Shown here: piece by piece, positions 24,286 to 32,637 of the stretch
How the letters are laid out: each line of letters starts with the position of its first letter
How positions within the stretch are numbered: position 1 is the first letter of the stretch
From: Streptomyces odontomachi
GTDB taxonomy: Bacteria; Actinomycetota; Actinomycetes; Streptomycetales; Streptomycetaceae
Direction of reading: 5' to 3'
DNA: 64,000 bases
NCBI RefSeq assembly: GCF_024435355.1
Contig: NZ_JAMJWG010000007.1
Location: forward strand, 62,001-126,000
Position numbers and translations under genes: made by a program
Notes under the pieces: generated by a model
What the model was told of the DNA's origin: nothing
Database searches by the model: none
What the model saw: only the letters and a program-made list of their open reading frames with translations

Positions 24286-24954
24286 CTACTGCTTGACGGT
24301 GCTGGCGTGCAGTTCCGTGAAGTACAGGGCGATGAGGTCGATGAAGTTCGTCAGGAGGCGCTCGGCGGAGGCGAAGTCGCCCCAGCCGCGCACCGCGCGG
24401 TCGACCGTGGACCACATGAGGTCGTCGTGGTCGTGGGACTCGTCGTACTCGATGTGGGCCTGGGAACCCTTGACCATGTCGAGGCCGAAGGCGTCGGCGG
24501 CCTTCTTGGTGATGCCGGGGTTGAACTGGTCCGAGTACCACTCGACGAACCAGTTCCAGACGGCCGTCGGCAGGGGGCCCTGCTCGTTGATGGCGAAGTA
24601 CAGGTAGCCCATCAGGTACTCGGTCGACGGGAACGGGCGCATGGCGTCGACCTCTTCCTTCTCGAGGCCGAAGTGCCGCAGGTCCCGCAGGAACATGCCC
24701 TCGTGGTTGTTCTCTTCGGAGAGGTACTGCGCGAGCGTCGCGGCCAGTCGGTGGTCCTTCGAGCCGACCTTGTACAGACCGTAGGCGTCGACCTCGTTGT
24801 TGAGGCGGATGCGCAGGACGGTCTCGATCAGGTGCCGCTTGTAGTACTCGCGTTCGATCCAGGATCCGTTGTGGAACTCCCGTGCTCCGGGAACCTTCTC
24901 GAAGAGCGCTTCGGTGCGGTCGGCGGCAAGCTTCTCAAGACGTTCGCGAGACAT
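24286..24954 (-). CDS. Heme-oxygenase-like diiron oxidase (HDO)
   Basis: A 222-residue all-helical protein of the HDO group (relatives of UndA, BesC, SznF and PolF). The metal-ligand spacing of the family is visible: E81-x2-H84 in EENNHEG and H167-x3-D171-x2-H174 in HIEYDESH, the same H-x3-D-x2-H spacing known for SznF, with E54 as a further possible ligand. These enzymes use a diiron site and O2 on amino acids or fatty acids for N-oxygenation, C-C cleavage, ring formation or desaturation. It is the first gene of the operon with two ATP-grasp ligases. The reaction cannot be told from sequence. Confidence 0.85.
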   Translation of the reverse strand: MSRERLEKLAADRTEALFEKVPGAREFHNGSWIEREYYKRHLIETVLRIRLNNEVDAYGLYKVGSKDHRLAATLAQYLSEENNHEGMFLRDLRHFGLEKEEVDAMRPFPSTEYLMGYLYFAINEQGPLPTAVWNWFVEWYSDQFNPGITKKAADAFGLDMVKGSQAHIEYDESHDHDDLMWSTVDRAVRGWGDFASAERLLTNFIDLIALYFTELHASTVKQ

Positions 24955-25718
24955 GATCTCCCCTTGGTTTTGCCTTCATGGAGTCTCAGTGGGCCGGCGT
25001 GCGCGGTGGTGTCGCCGGCGTCGGCCGGGGTGGGCCGGGCCCGAAGGGCTGATTCGTCCCAGTTCACCCGTGGGTGTTCCTTCTTGTCGGCTTTCTTGTC
25101 AGCTCCTTTCACAGCCCATGGGAAAGGAGGGGCCTGCCCGGGGCGTCCGGGCGTCCGGCGGTTCTTAAGGCATGGCGTGGCCGCGCGGGTGTCGTCGGCG
25201 CGGCACCGGACGGCCGCGTCACGGCGTGCGGCGGCCGTCGTGAGGAGGCCCCGCGCGGGTCGCACCGGGAAGGTCGACGGTGACCAGCGGTGGGGCCGGC
25301 GGGTGGGCCGGCTGGGGGAAGTGCTGCGGGCGGCCATCCGGTGGATCGGCCGCCGGCGGTCCTCGGGTCCTGCTCGACGTCGCCGGTCGGAGCGTCCCGT
25401 GCTCTCCCGGCGGGTCGGCGGGTGAGGTCGTCGGTCAGGGTGGGCTGACGGGGGTGGTGCGGAGGCCCGGACGGCGCCGCGCCCGCCTGCGCGTCCGTCG
25501 TGCGCCGCCGGCCTCTTCGGGGGTTCGTCAGTGGCCTCTCTGGATCGAGGTGATGGGGGTGGGCCGCGGTCCGTCACGACGACGCTAGGCGCAGACGTCC
25601 TCGGTGCGTCCTCGGTCCGTCCTTGCCAGAGAGTCGGAAACCGGCCAGTGGGACGGGAAATCAGCTGTGAGGTGGGTGGGCTCTCAGGTGGTCCGGTCCC
25701 GCCACGTATGCAAGGAGT
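24955..25718. other. 764-base non-coding gap upstream of the HDO operon
   Basis: No convincing gene is seen on either strand; open frames here have strongly biased, low-information translations. It must carry the promoter of the minus-strand HDO operon. No clear operator or terminator was found. The end next to the truncated acyl-AMP ligase might be a recombination scar. Confidence 0.6.
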
Positions 25719-27083
25719 TCATACGCGCGCCACCGGCAGCCCTCGGCGATCCGTGCGCGCCGCCCTCCGGCCGGTCACGTACAACTCGCCGGCCAGCAGG
25801 AACCCGAGGTCGCCGGTGTGCAGCCGCCCGCCCCGCCAGGTACGCCCGGTCAGCTCCGCGTCGTCGTAGTAGCCGAGGGCCATGTGGCTGCTGCGTAACG
25901 TGATCTCACCCTCGTGGGCCTCGGGCAGCTCTCGTCCCTCCGCCGACATGATCCGCACGTCGGTGCCGTGCAGCGGGCGCCCGCTGGAGGCGATCTCGAT
26001 GCCCTCGCCCCTGGTGGCGGTCGGCACGGCCCTGCGCTCGGCGGCCAGCACACCGCGGTCCACCACCGTGGTGGTGAACGCGCTCGACGCGGGGGCGACG
26101 GTCACCGCGAGGGTGGCCTCGGCCGTCCCGTAGCAGGGCCGCACCGCCTCGGGCCGGAAGCCGCTGCTCTCGTAGGCGGCGGCGAAGCGTCGCAGCGCCG
26201 CGACCGACGGCGGCTCCTGCTCCGCCCCGCAGCCGGCGATCCGCCAGGCCGACAGGTCGAGGCCCTGCGCGGGCGTCGTGGCGGCCTCGGCGGCGAGCAG
26301 CCCGTAGCCGAGGTTCGGGGCGAAGGAGATGGTGCCGCGCACGTCGCTCATCAGCCGCAGGAAGCCGAGGGGGTCGTGGACGAAGTCCAGCGGAGGCAGG
26401 TACCAGGTACTGGTCTGGGTGAGCATGGGGGTGAGGATCTTTCCGATCAGTCCCATGTCGTGGTGGAAGGGCAGCCAGGACACGCACCGGTCGGTCTCGG
26501 GATCCACGGCGAGCGCGGCGGACAGCGCCCGGACGTGCGCCAGCAGCCGGCCGTGCTCCACCGCGACGCCGTGCGGCCGCCCCGTGTCGCCGCTGCCGGT
26601 GAACTGGATCAGCGCGAGGTCCTCGGGGGCGGGCAGCGGCGTCATCGGTCCGGTCCTGGCCCCGGTCAACGCCTCGAAGGGCAGCGCGCGGAGGGGCGGT
26701 TCCCACTCCTTCGGGAAACCCGCGAAGGAGTCGTCGGTCAGGCACAGGGCGGCACCGGAGGCCCGGCAGATCCGGTGCAGGCCGGTGCGGTAGGCCTCTT
26801 TGCGGCTGGCGGGCGTCGGCGGCGCGGCCGGTACGGTCACCAGCCCGGCCCGCAGCGCCGCCCCGAGGGCCAGGATGAACTGCCGGGCGTCGGCCATGAG
26901 CAGGACGACCCGGTCACCGGGGTGGAGGCCGAGCCCGGCCCAGCGTGCGGCGAGCGCCTCCGTGCGATCGGCCAGTTCGGCGAAGGAGATCTCCTCCTCC
27001 CGACTGTCTTCCGGGAAATGCAGCGCACGGTCCCTGCGTTCCCATGACGCGCAGACGTCCGCGAAATTCGAGATTTCGGGCAA
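25719..27083 (-). CDS. Truncated fatty acyl-AMP ligase (no C-terminal domain)
   Basis: A 454-residue adenylate-forming protein. The large N-terminal domain looks like a fatty acyl-AMP ligase: LALIQFTGSGDTGRPHGVAV (P-loop), SWLPFHHDMGLIGKI (a FAAL hallmark), AAEAATTPAQGLDLSAWR, CYGTAEATLAVT and LHTGDLGFLLAGELYVTGRR. It then stops after a short foreign tail, whereas FAALs continue about 120 residues (usually VTGRxKDxxxxRGxNYYPxDIE) with the catalytic Lys domain. No other frame downstream restores it. The TTG start has an AGGGGG site. It may be inactive or serve only for binding. One TTA codon is present. Confidence 0.8.
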   Translation of the reverse strand: MPEISNFADVCASWERRDRALHFPEDSREEEISFAELADRTEALAARWAGLGLHPGDRVVLLMADARQFILALGAALRAGLVTVPAAPPTPASRKEAYRTGLHRICRASGAALCLTDDSFAGFPKEWEPPLRALPFEALTGARTGPMTPLPAPEDLALIQFTGSGDTGRPHGVAVEHGRLLAHVRALSAALAVDPETDRCVSWLPFHHDMGLIGKILTPMLTQTSTWYLPPLDFVHDPLGFLRLMSDVRGTISFAPNLGYGLLAAEAATTPAQGLDLSAWRIAGCGAEQEPPSVAALRRFAAAYESSGFRPEAVRPCYGTAEATLAVTVAPASSAFTTTVVDRGVLAAERRAVPTATRGEGIEIASSGRPLHGTDVRIMSAEGRELPEAHEGEITLRSSHMALGYYDDAELTGRTWRGGRLHTGDLGFLLAGELYVTGRRAARTDRRGLPVARV

Positions 27084-28012
27084 GGGAATTCGCCCCCTGT
27101 CGTGAGTGCGCCGTAAGGGCCTTCACCGATCGGCGTGTGAAGTGGCGAACGGTGCGCACGGTGGCGATCGATGCGTGGCGAGCGATGCATGGCGATCGAT
27201 GCGGGGAGTGAAGCGGAGCTGTGGAGTAACGCGGGCCAGGGGGCCCGAAGCGTCGACGCTTATGGTGAGAGGTCTTCAGTGCGCGGTCGACGATGGATCC
27301 GCGGCACCGCGATGCACACGGCCGTACGGCGGAGAGTTGTGCAGCGGACCTCGCCGATTCGGCCCGGGGCCAGGAATGCCGCCCAGCATCGGCGGTGGGA
27401 TGATGGCCTGTCAACCCTCATCTGTTTCGGCCGCGGGCATGGGCGAATACCAGTCCATTGCCCCCGCCGGTCGCGGGGAACGCCGTGAGGACGCGGCGAG
27501 GACCGGGCGAGGACGGCGCTACCGAGAATGGCCGTCGCAAGGCGCCACGAGTTCCCGTGGGAAAGGCGGAAACCCGTCGCCCGACGAGGGCGCCGACATC
27601 GTGCGCGCGGTACGCATCACGCAGCCCGGCGAGGCCCCACCTTCACCGCCTCGCACGTGCACGGCCCGCTGCTCGACACCGCTGAGCGCGGCGCCGTCCG
27701 CTCTTCTCGGGCCAGCACACCCAGGAGCGACACCGGCCCGTCCGCGTCACGCCCACGGGCGGACCGTCGCGATCAGGAACGCTCGCCGATTCCCCGGTAC
27801 CCGGGGCCGGAACGCGACGCCGATGCGCCCATGGACGAACTCTTCCGGCATTCCACGATGAAGAGTGTTTCCACCCACCTTGGGGACCGGGCCTCGGTAT
27901 CGTGACGCCGCACCGCCACGCCGCACCCTCGGTCGCACGCCGGGCGTACCGGGCCGGACAGGAAGGCCGACGTAGGGGTCGACGCCTCCTCATCAACGGA
28001 AGGACTCTGCTG
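27084..28012. other. 930-base divergent intergenic region
   Basis: Between the divergent truncated acyl-AMP ligase and the aminotransferase no convincing gene is seen; the open frames have improbable compositions. The region holds a three-copy 14-bp repeat near the ligase side and should contain both promoters. Nothing else is recognised. Confidence 0.6.
27163..27204. repeat. Three tandem 14-bp repeats in a divergent promoter region
   Basis: Units at 27163-27176, 27177-27190 and 27191-27204 with consensus GGCGATCGATGCGT; the middle copy has A-G changes (GGCGAGCGATGCAT). They lie 80-120 bases upstream of the minus-strand acyl-AMP ligase. They could be a multi-site operator. Confidence 0.7.
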
Positions 28013-29278
28013 GTGGAACTCTCTCCCCGGGGCACGAAGATGGGCGGGCTCTCGGGCATCCGCACCATCATGGAGGACATCGGCATCGCCGCCTCCGACT
28101 CCTCCGGCGGGACCTGGCTCAATCTGAGCCCGGGAAACCCCGCGGACATATCCGAGGTGACCGACACCTGGCGCGGATTACAGCAGGAGGCACTGGCCGC
28201 GCGCTTCCCGGAGGTCAGTGGCCGCTACGGCCCGTCACGCGGCTCCGAGGGGCTCGTCGACGCGATCGTGCGCTACTTCAACCGCCGCTACGGATGGTCC
28301 ATCACACCGAGGAACGTCCTGGTCGGCACCGGTTGCCAGATGCTGGCGTTCATGGCGACCACCATCTTCACCGGCACCTATCCGGACGGCCCCAGACACC
28401 TGGTCCTGCCGTCCGTCCCGGACTACACCGGCTACCAGGGCCTGAACCTGGAGGCGGGCGGCATCGTCGGTGTCGCGCCCGGCGTCGAGCACCTGGAGGG
28501 CCGCCTCTTCCGGTACACGTTCGACCTGGAGGCGGTGCGCCGGCAGCCCTCGATGGGGATGATGCTGCTGTCCAGTCCGGGCAACCCCACGGGCCGCAGC
28601 ATCGAGCCCGACGCACTGGCCGGGCTGATCCAGATCGCCGAGGAGCGCGACGTACCGCTGTTCATAGACCACGCCTACGGCGACCCGTTCCCCAGCGTGG
28701 CGCAGGACCTGGTGGAACCGCCCCTGCACCCCAACGTCATCAACGGCTTCACGCTGTCCAAGGCGGGCCTGCCCGGTGAGCGGATCGGCTTTGTGATCGG
28801 CCCGGAGGAAGCGGTCGACGTCTTGGTGTCCTTCACCGCCAACTCGCACCTGCACGCACCGCAGTTGATCCAGGCGACGGTCGAGCGGGCACTGAACACG
28901 GGCGTGATCGACACCCTCACCACCGAAGTGGTCAAGCCCTACTACCGGCGCAAGCGCCTGGTCGCCGAGAAGCTGCTGCACGAGATCCTGCCCGACTCGG
29001 TCGACTGGCGACTGCACTCCACCGAGGGCGGGATGTTCTGCTGGCTGTGGATCGACCACGACTGGTTCGACGACCTCGAGATGTACGAGGCGCTCAAGCG
29101 CAAGAAGGTCTTCGTCGTGCCCGGTCGCCACTTCTTCGTACCGCCCTTCGACTCGCCGTTCCTCGCGGAGCACGCGACCCGCTGCATGCGGCTGAGCCTG
29201 AGCCCGGACGAGTCGGTCCTCGCCGAGGGGATCCGCCGGTTCGCCGAGGCGCTCGAGGAGATGCGCGCGGCGCGCTGA
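28013..29278 (+). CDS. Class I/II aminotransferase, AvtA-like
   Basis: A 421-residue PLP enzyme of fold type I. It resembles valine-pyruvate aminotransferase AvtA: LSGIRTIMEDIGIA at the N-terminus, WLNLSPGNPADISEV, SGRYGPSRGSEGLVDAI, VGTGCQMLAFMATTIF, LSSPGNPTGR and the PLP Lys250 in NGFTLSKAGLPGERIG. The GTG at 28013 has a GGAAGGA site 8 bases before; 37 in-frame residues upstream are of non-coding character. One TTA codon lies at 28178. A 29329-29389 terminator follows, so it is monocistronic. It probably makes or removes an alpha-amino acid for the pathway. Confidence 0.88.
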   Translation: MELSPRGTKMGGLSGIRTIMEDIGIAASDSSGGTWLNLSPGNPADISEVTDTWRGLQQEALAARFPEVSGRYGPSRGSEGLVDAIVRYFNRRYGWSITPRNVLVGTGCQMLAFMATTIFTGTYPDGPRHLVLPSVPDYTGYQGLNLEAGGIVGVAPGVEHLEGRLFRYTFDLEAVRRQPSMGMMLLSSPGNPTGRSIEPDALAGLIQIAEERDVPLFIDHAYGDPFPSVAQDLVEPPLHPNVINGFTLSKAGLPGERIGFVIGPEEAVDVLVSFTANSHLHAPQLIQATVERALNTGVIDTLTTEVVKPYYRRKRLVAEKLLHEILPDSVDWRLHSTEGGMFCWLWIDHDWFDDLEMYEALKRKKVFVVPGRHFFVPPFDSPFLAEHATRCMRLSLSPDESVLAEGIRRFAEALEEMRAAR

Positions 29279-29328
29279 ACGCATCCTGATCCGCCCCGCC
29301 CGTCGGCTCCCGGGCGGCGGTGAGGGAC

Positions 29329-29389
29329 GGGCCGGTGTGCCGCGCGCGTTGATCCCCGTGCTGCGTGACGCGTGACACACCGGCCCTTT
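29329..29389 (+). terminator. Intrinsic-type terminator after the aminotransferase
   Basis: Perfect 11-bp arms GGGCCGGTGTG (29329-29339) and CACACCGGCCC (29376-29386), followed by TTT. The loop is long (36 bases), so it may act as a protein-assisted hairpin. Confidence 0.7.
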
Positions 29390-29636
29390 GCCGTTCCACC
29401 CGTCGAATAAAGCATGCCGGTCGTATGGGTTTCGGCCATCTTTGGCGTCGATGTTGGCTGATAAGGCGCTTGCTTCCACACCTTGTGACCTGGGGCGACG
29501 TTCCTGACCTGGGCTATCCCGAAAGTTGGAAGCAGCCTGTTCCTCGCACGCCGCTTCTGGGTAGCCTAAGCGGCGCGAATGCCCAAAAAGCATTCCTGGA
29601 GCGCGCCATCAATATCTTTGGAGGCACGGGGGGCCG

Positions 29637-31541
29637 GTGTTGGAATATCGTATCCTGGGTTTGCTTGAAATGTGGCACGGTCAACAGCAGCTGGGGTTGT
29701 CGGGAAGAAAACGCCAGACGGTGCTCGGCGCACTGCTGCTCGCCGACGGCATGCCGGTTTCCCTGAACCGACTCATCGACACCGTATGGGGACACCAGGC
29801 CCCGGTCACCGCCATCAAGCAAATACGCAACGCCACCTCCGACCTCCGCAAGACCCATCCCGAGATCGCCCAGCGGCTCACGCTGGTGGGGGACGGCTAC
29901 CGGCTGGTGATGGACGGGTGCGGCCTGGACTCCCGTAAGTTCACCGCGCATGCGGCACGGGCCCGCGAGCTGCGGGGAAAGGGCTGCATCGAGGAAGCCC
30001 TGGCGGAATTCCGTGCCGCGCTGCTGCTCTGGCGCGGTCCCGCCCTCGCCGGACTCGAAAGTCCGGCGCTACGCGCGCAGATCGCCGGGCTCGAAGAGTT
30101 ACGGCTCGCCGTCATGGAAGAACGGGTCGAGCTTGAACTCGCCCAGGGCGACCACGAATCCGTCATCGGGGAACTCTCCGTCTGGGTGGCGGAGAACCCG
30201 TTGCGTGAGCGTCTGGTGGCCCAGCTCATGCTTGCGCTGTACCGTTCCGGTGCCCAGGCACGCGCACTCACCGTTTATGAGCAGACGCGTCAGACCCTCA
30301 AGCGTGAACTGGGCGTCAGCCCCGGAGTGGAATTGCAGGAACTCCACCGCCACATTCTGCTGAGTCAGCTACCGCCGCCGTCCCGCAAGATTCCCGTTCC
30401 ACAGTGCAACAACCTACCGGCCGGTGTCGTCCATTTCACGGGTCGAATACCGGAACGCCGCCTGCTGAACCAGGTGGTGCACCACCACGGAAGGGTCGGC
30501 CGGCTGTCCGCCGCCGCGCCCGCGGTCATCGCGATCGATGGGATGGCCGGCATCGGCAAGACGACACTGGCGGTACACGCCGCTTACGAATGCACGCCGT
30601 CGTACCCGGACGCGCAGCTGTTCGTCGACATGGGTGCCTGCGCGGTGGACGATCGGCCGCTGGATCCGAAGGCGGCCCTGGGTGCCCTGCTGTCGGGCCT
30701 CGGGGTGCCGCCCAGCCGCATTCCGGAGGGCCTGGAGGAGCGCGCGTCCACCTGGCGCCGGCTCATCGCGGACCGCCGCGCGCTGATCCTGCTCGACAAC
30801 GTGGCCGACACCAACCAGATCCTCCCGTTGCTGCCCGGTGCGCCCAGCTGTCTGACCATCGTGACGAGCCGTGCCCGGCTCACCGACCTCATGGCCACCT
30901 GCCAGCTCACCCTCCAGGAGATGTCGCCCACGGAGGGCCGGGAGCTCTTCAGCAGGATCATCGGGGACAAGCGTGCGCAGGGGGAGCGCGACGCCGTCGA
31001 CATGATCGTCAACGTCTGCGGCCGGCTTCCGCTGGCGATCCGGCTGGCCGCCGCCAAACTGCGCCACCGTCCTTCCTGGTCGGTCTCGTACCTCGCTTCC
31101 CGCCTCACCAGCGGAAGGCAGCGGCTGGCCACGCTGGAGGCGGAGGACGGCGGTCTGACCGAGGTGTTCCGGCAGTCCTACGAAGGGCTCACACCCGGCC
31201 AGCAGCGCATCTTCCGGTTACTCGGCCAGCTGCCCGGCGACCACATCGAGACGCACATCGTGGCGGGGCTCGCCAGAATGTCCATCGTGTACGCGGACAC
31301 CCTGCTCGAATCGCTGGTCGACGCCCACCTGCTCGGCACGTCCACCCCGGGGCGCTATGTGATCCACGAACTGCTCCACGCCTACGCCGTGCAACTCACG
31401 GGGGACCCGGCGCCACCCGCGGCCGACCTCGGTCCCACCATCCTCAGAGCCGAGACCCGCCCGGAACGTGAACCGGACCCGCCCGCGTACCGACTCGCCG
31501 CCCACACTGAGCGCGCCGACCGCCGCCTGCCGTATCCCTGA
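29637..31541 (+). CDS. SARP-NB-ARC activator 1
   Basis: A 634-residue AfsR/SARP-type regulator. Residues about 1-95 hold an OmpR-like winged-helix DNA-binding domain (RILGLLEMWHG..LGALLLADGMPVSLNRLIDTVWG..KQIRNATSDLRK), about 100-250 the BTAD domain (LRERLVAQLMLALYRSGAQARALTVYEQTRQTLKRELGVSPG), and about 280-600 an NB-ARC ATPase with Walker A GMAGIGKTT at 302-310. TPRs are missing. SARPs of this type activate antibiotic pathways, often at direct repeats. Two in-frame TTA codons (30099 and 31218) make it a typical bldA target. It is about 50% like SARP 2 by eye. Confidence 0.93.
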   Translation: MLEYRILGLLEMWHGQQQLGLSGRKRQTVLGALLLADGMPVSLNRLIDTVWGHQAPVTAIKQIRNATSDLRKTHPEIAQRLTLVGDGYRLVMDGCGLDSRKFTAHAARARELRGKGCIEEALAEFRAALLLWRGPALAGLESPALRAQIAGLEELRLAVMEERVELELAQGDHESVIGELSVWVAENPLRERLVAQLMLALYRSGAQARALTVYEQTRQTLKRELGVSPGVELQELHRHILLSQLPPPSRKIPVPQCNNLPAGVVHFTGRIPERRLLNQVVHHHGRVGRLSAAAPAVIAIDGMAGIGKTTLAVHAAYECTPSYPDAQLFVDMGACAVDDRPLDPKAALGALLSGLGVPPSRIPEGLEERASTWRRLIADRRALILLDNVADTNQILPLLPGAPSCLTIVTSRARLTDLMATCQLTLQEMSPTEGRELFSRIIGDKRAQGERDAVDMIVNVCGRLPLAIRLAAAKLRHRPSWSVSYLASRLTSGRQRLATLEAEDGGLTEVFRQSYEGLTPGQQRIFRLLGQLPGDHIETHIVAGLARMSIVYADTLLESLVDAHLLGTSTPGRYVIHELLHAYAVQLTGDPAPPAADLGPTILRAETRPEREPDPPAYRLAAHTERADRRLPYP

Positions 31542-31645
31542 GCGCGACGGGGTATCAACGCGGAGGGGCCGGCGCGGTGAGCCGGCGTGCCGGGCTGACG
31601 CCCGAGCCTGCCCGGCCTGTATCCGCCCGGCGAAAGGATGCGCGC

Positions 31646-32386
31646 ATGCGGACGACGGAACTCATCGACGTCACGGAGGCCGAGGGGCTCCTGCTGCTGT
31701 CCACGGCTCTCGGGACCGGGTGGGAGGCGGGCGTCCCGAGCTGCCCGGGCTGGCGGATGAGGGAGCTCGTCGGGCACCAGGGGAACGTCCATCGCTGGGC
31801 CGAGGAGTACGTGCGTGCGGGCCTCACCCAGCCGCGGCGGGTGCCCGACGAGCAGCCCGCGGACGATGAGCTGGCCGCCTGGTTCGAGGACGGGCTGCGC
31901 CGCCTCGTGGCCTCGTTGCGGGCTGCCGACGAGGGGTCGCAGGCCTGGACCTTCCTGCCCGGTGCCCCCGACCCCCGGGCGTTCTGGGCACGCCGTCAGG
32001 CGCACGAGACGACCATCCACCGGGTGGACGCCGAGCTGGCCGCGGGAGGGGCCCCGACCCCCGTCGCACCGGAGGTCGCCCTGGACGGCGTCGACGAGCT
32101 GCTGACGGCCTGGCACGGCCGCTCGCGCTCCCCGCTGCGCACCGAGCGGCCGGCCGTCCTCGCCGTGCGGAGCGCGGAAGGCCCGGAATGGACCCTGCAC
32201 CTGGGTCCCGAGGCACCCCGGCCGGTGCGCGAGGCCGCCGGACGGTGGGACTGCCGCATCAGTGGCCCGGCGCAGGAGCTGTACCTGGCCCTGTGGAACA
32301 GACGGTCCTCCGCCGGCGACGGGTTGGTGGTGGAGGGGGACGAGCACCTGATGGAGGTGTGGCGCAGCAAGGCACGGATCGCCTGA
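31646..32386 (+). CDS. Maleylpyruvate isomerase-family mycothiol-dependent enzyme
   Basis: A 246-residue DinB-like/MDMPI protein of the TIGR03083 type. Seen are EAEGLLLLSTALGTGWEAGVPSCPGWRMRELVGHQGNVHRW (the CPGWxxxxLxxHxxxxHRW pattern with the metal His), QAHETTIHRVDAELA (the second His pair), and a C-terminal sterol-carrier-like region. It belongs to actinobacteria that use mycothiol. It sits between the two SARP genes. Its job could be detoxification or a thiol-dependent step; nothing in the sequence decides. The ATG at 31646 has an AAAGGA site 9 bases before it. Confidence 0.82.
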   Translation: MRTTELIDVTEAEGLLLLSTALGTGWEAGVPSCPGWRMRELVGHQGNVHRWAEEYVRAGLTQPRRVPDEQPADDELAAWFEDGLRRLVASLRAADEGSQAWTFLPGAPDPRAFWARRQAHETTIHRVDAELAAGGAPTPVAPEVALDGVDELLTAWHGRSRSPLRTERPAVLAVRSAEGPEWTLHLGPEAPRPVREAAGRWDCRISGPAQELYLALWNRRSSAGDGLVVEGDEHLMEVWRSKARIA

Positions 32387-32637
32387 CGTCCGCCGCGCGG
32401 GCGGCCGGCCGCGCTTCGCGTAGAGCTGACATGAGGGCCTTCCCACGGTGCGGTGGCGTCACGCACACTTCAGGCGTCGTTTTCCCTCCGGTGGCGTCGC
32501 GTTCCGTCACCACCTGCGGGATCTGGTGATGCGGAATTCCCTCCACCGCATGGGGTGAGGGACCGAAGAATGACCGGGGCGACTTCGTGGCATGACGCGC
32601 GGACTTCTTACCGACCCGCTAGCACCTGGGGCGTGCA

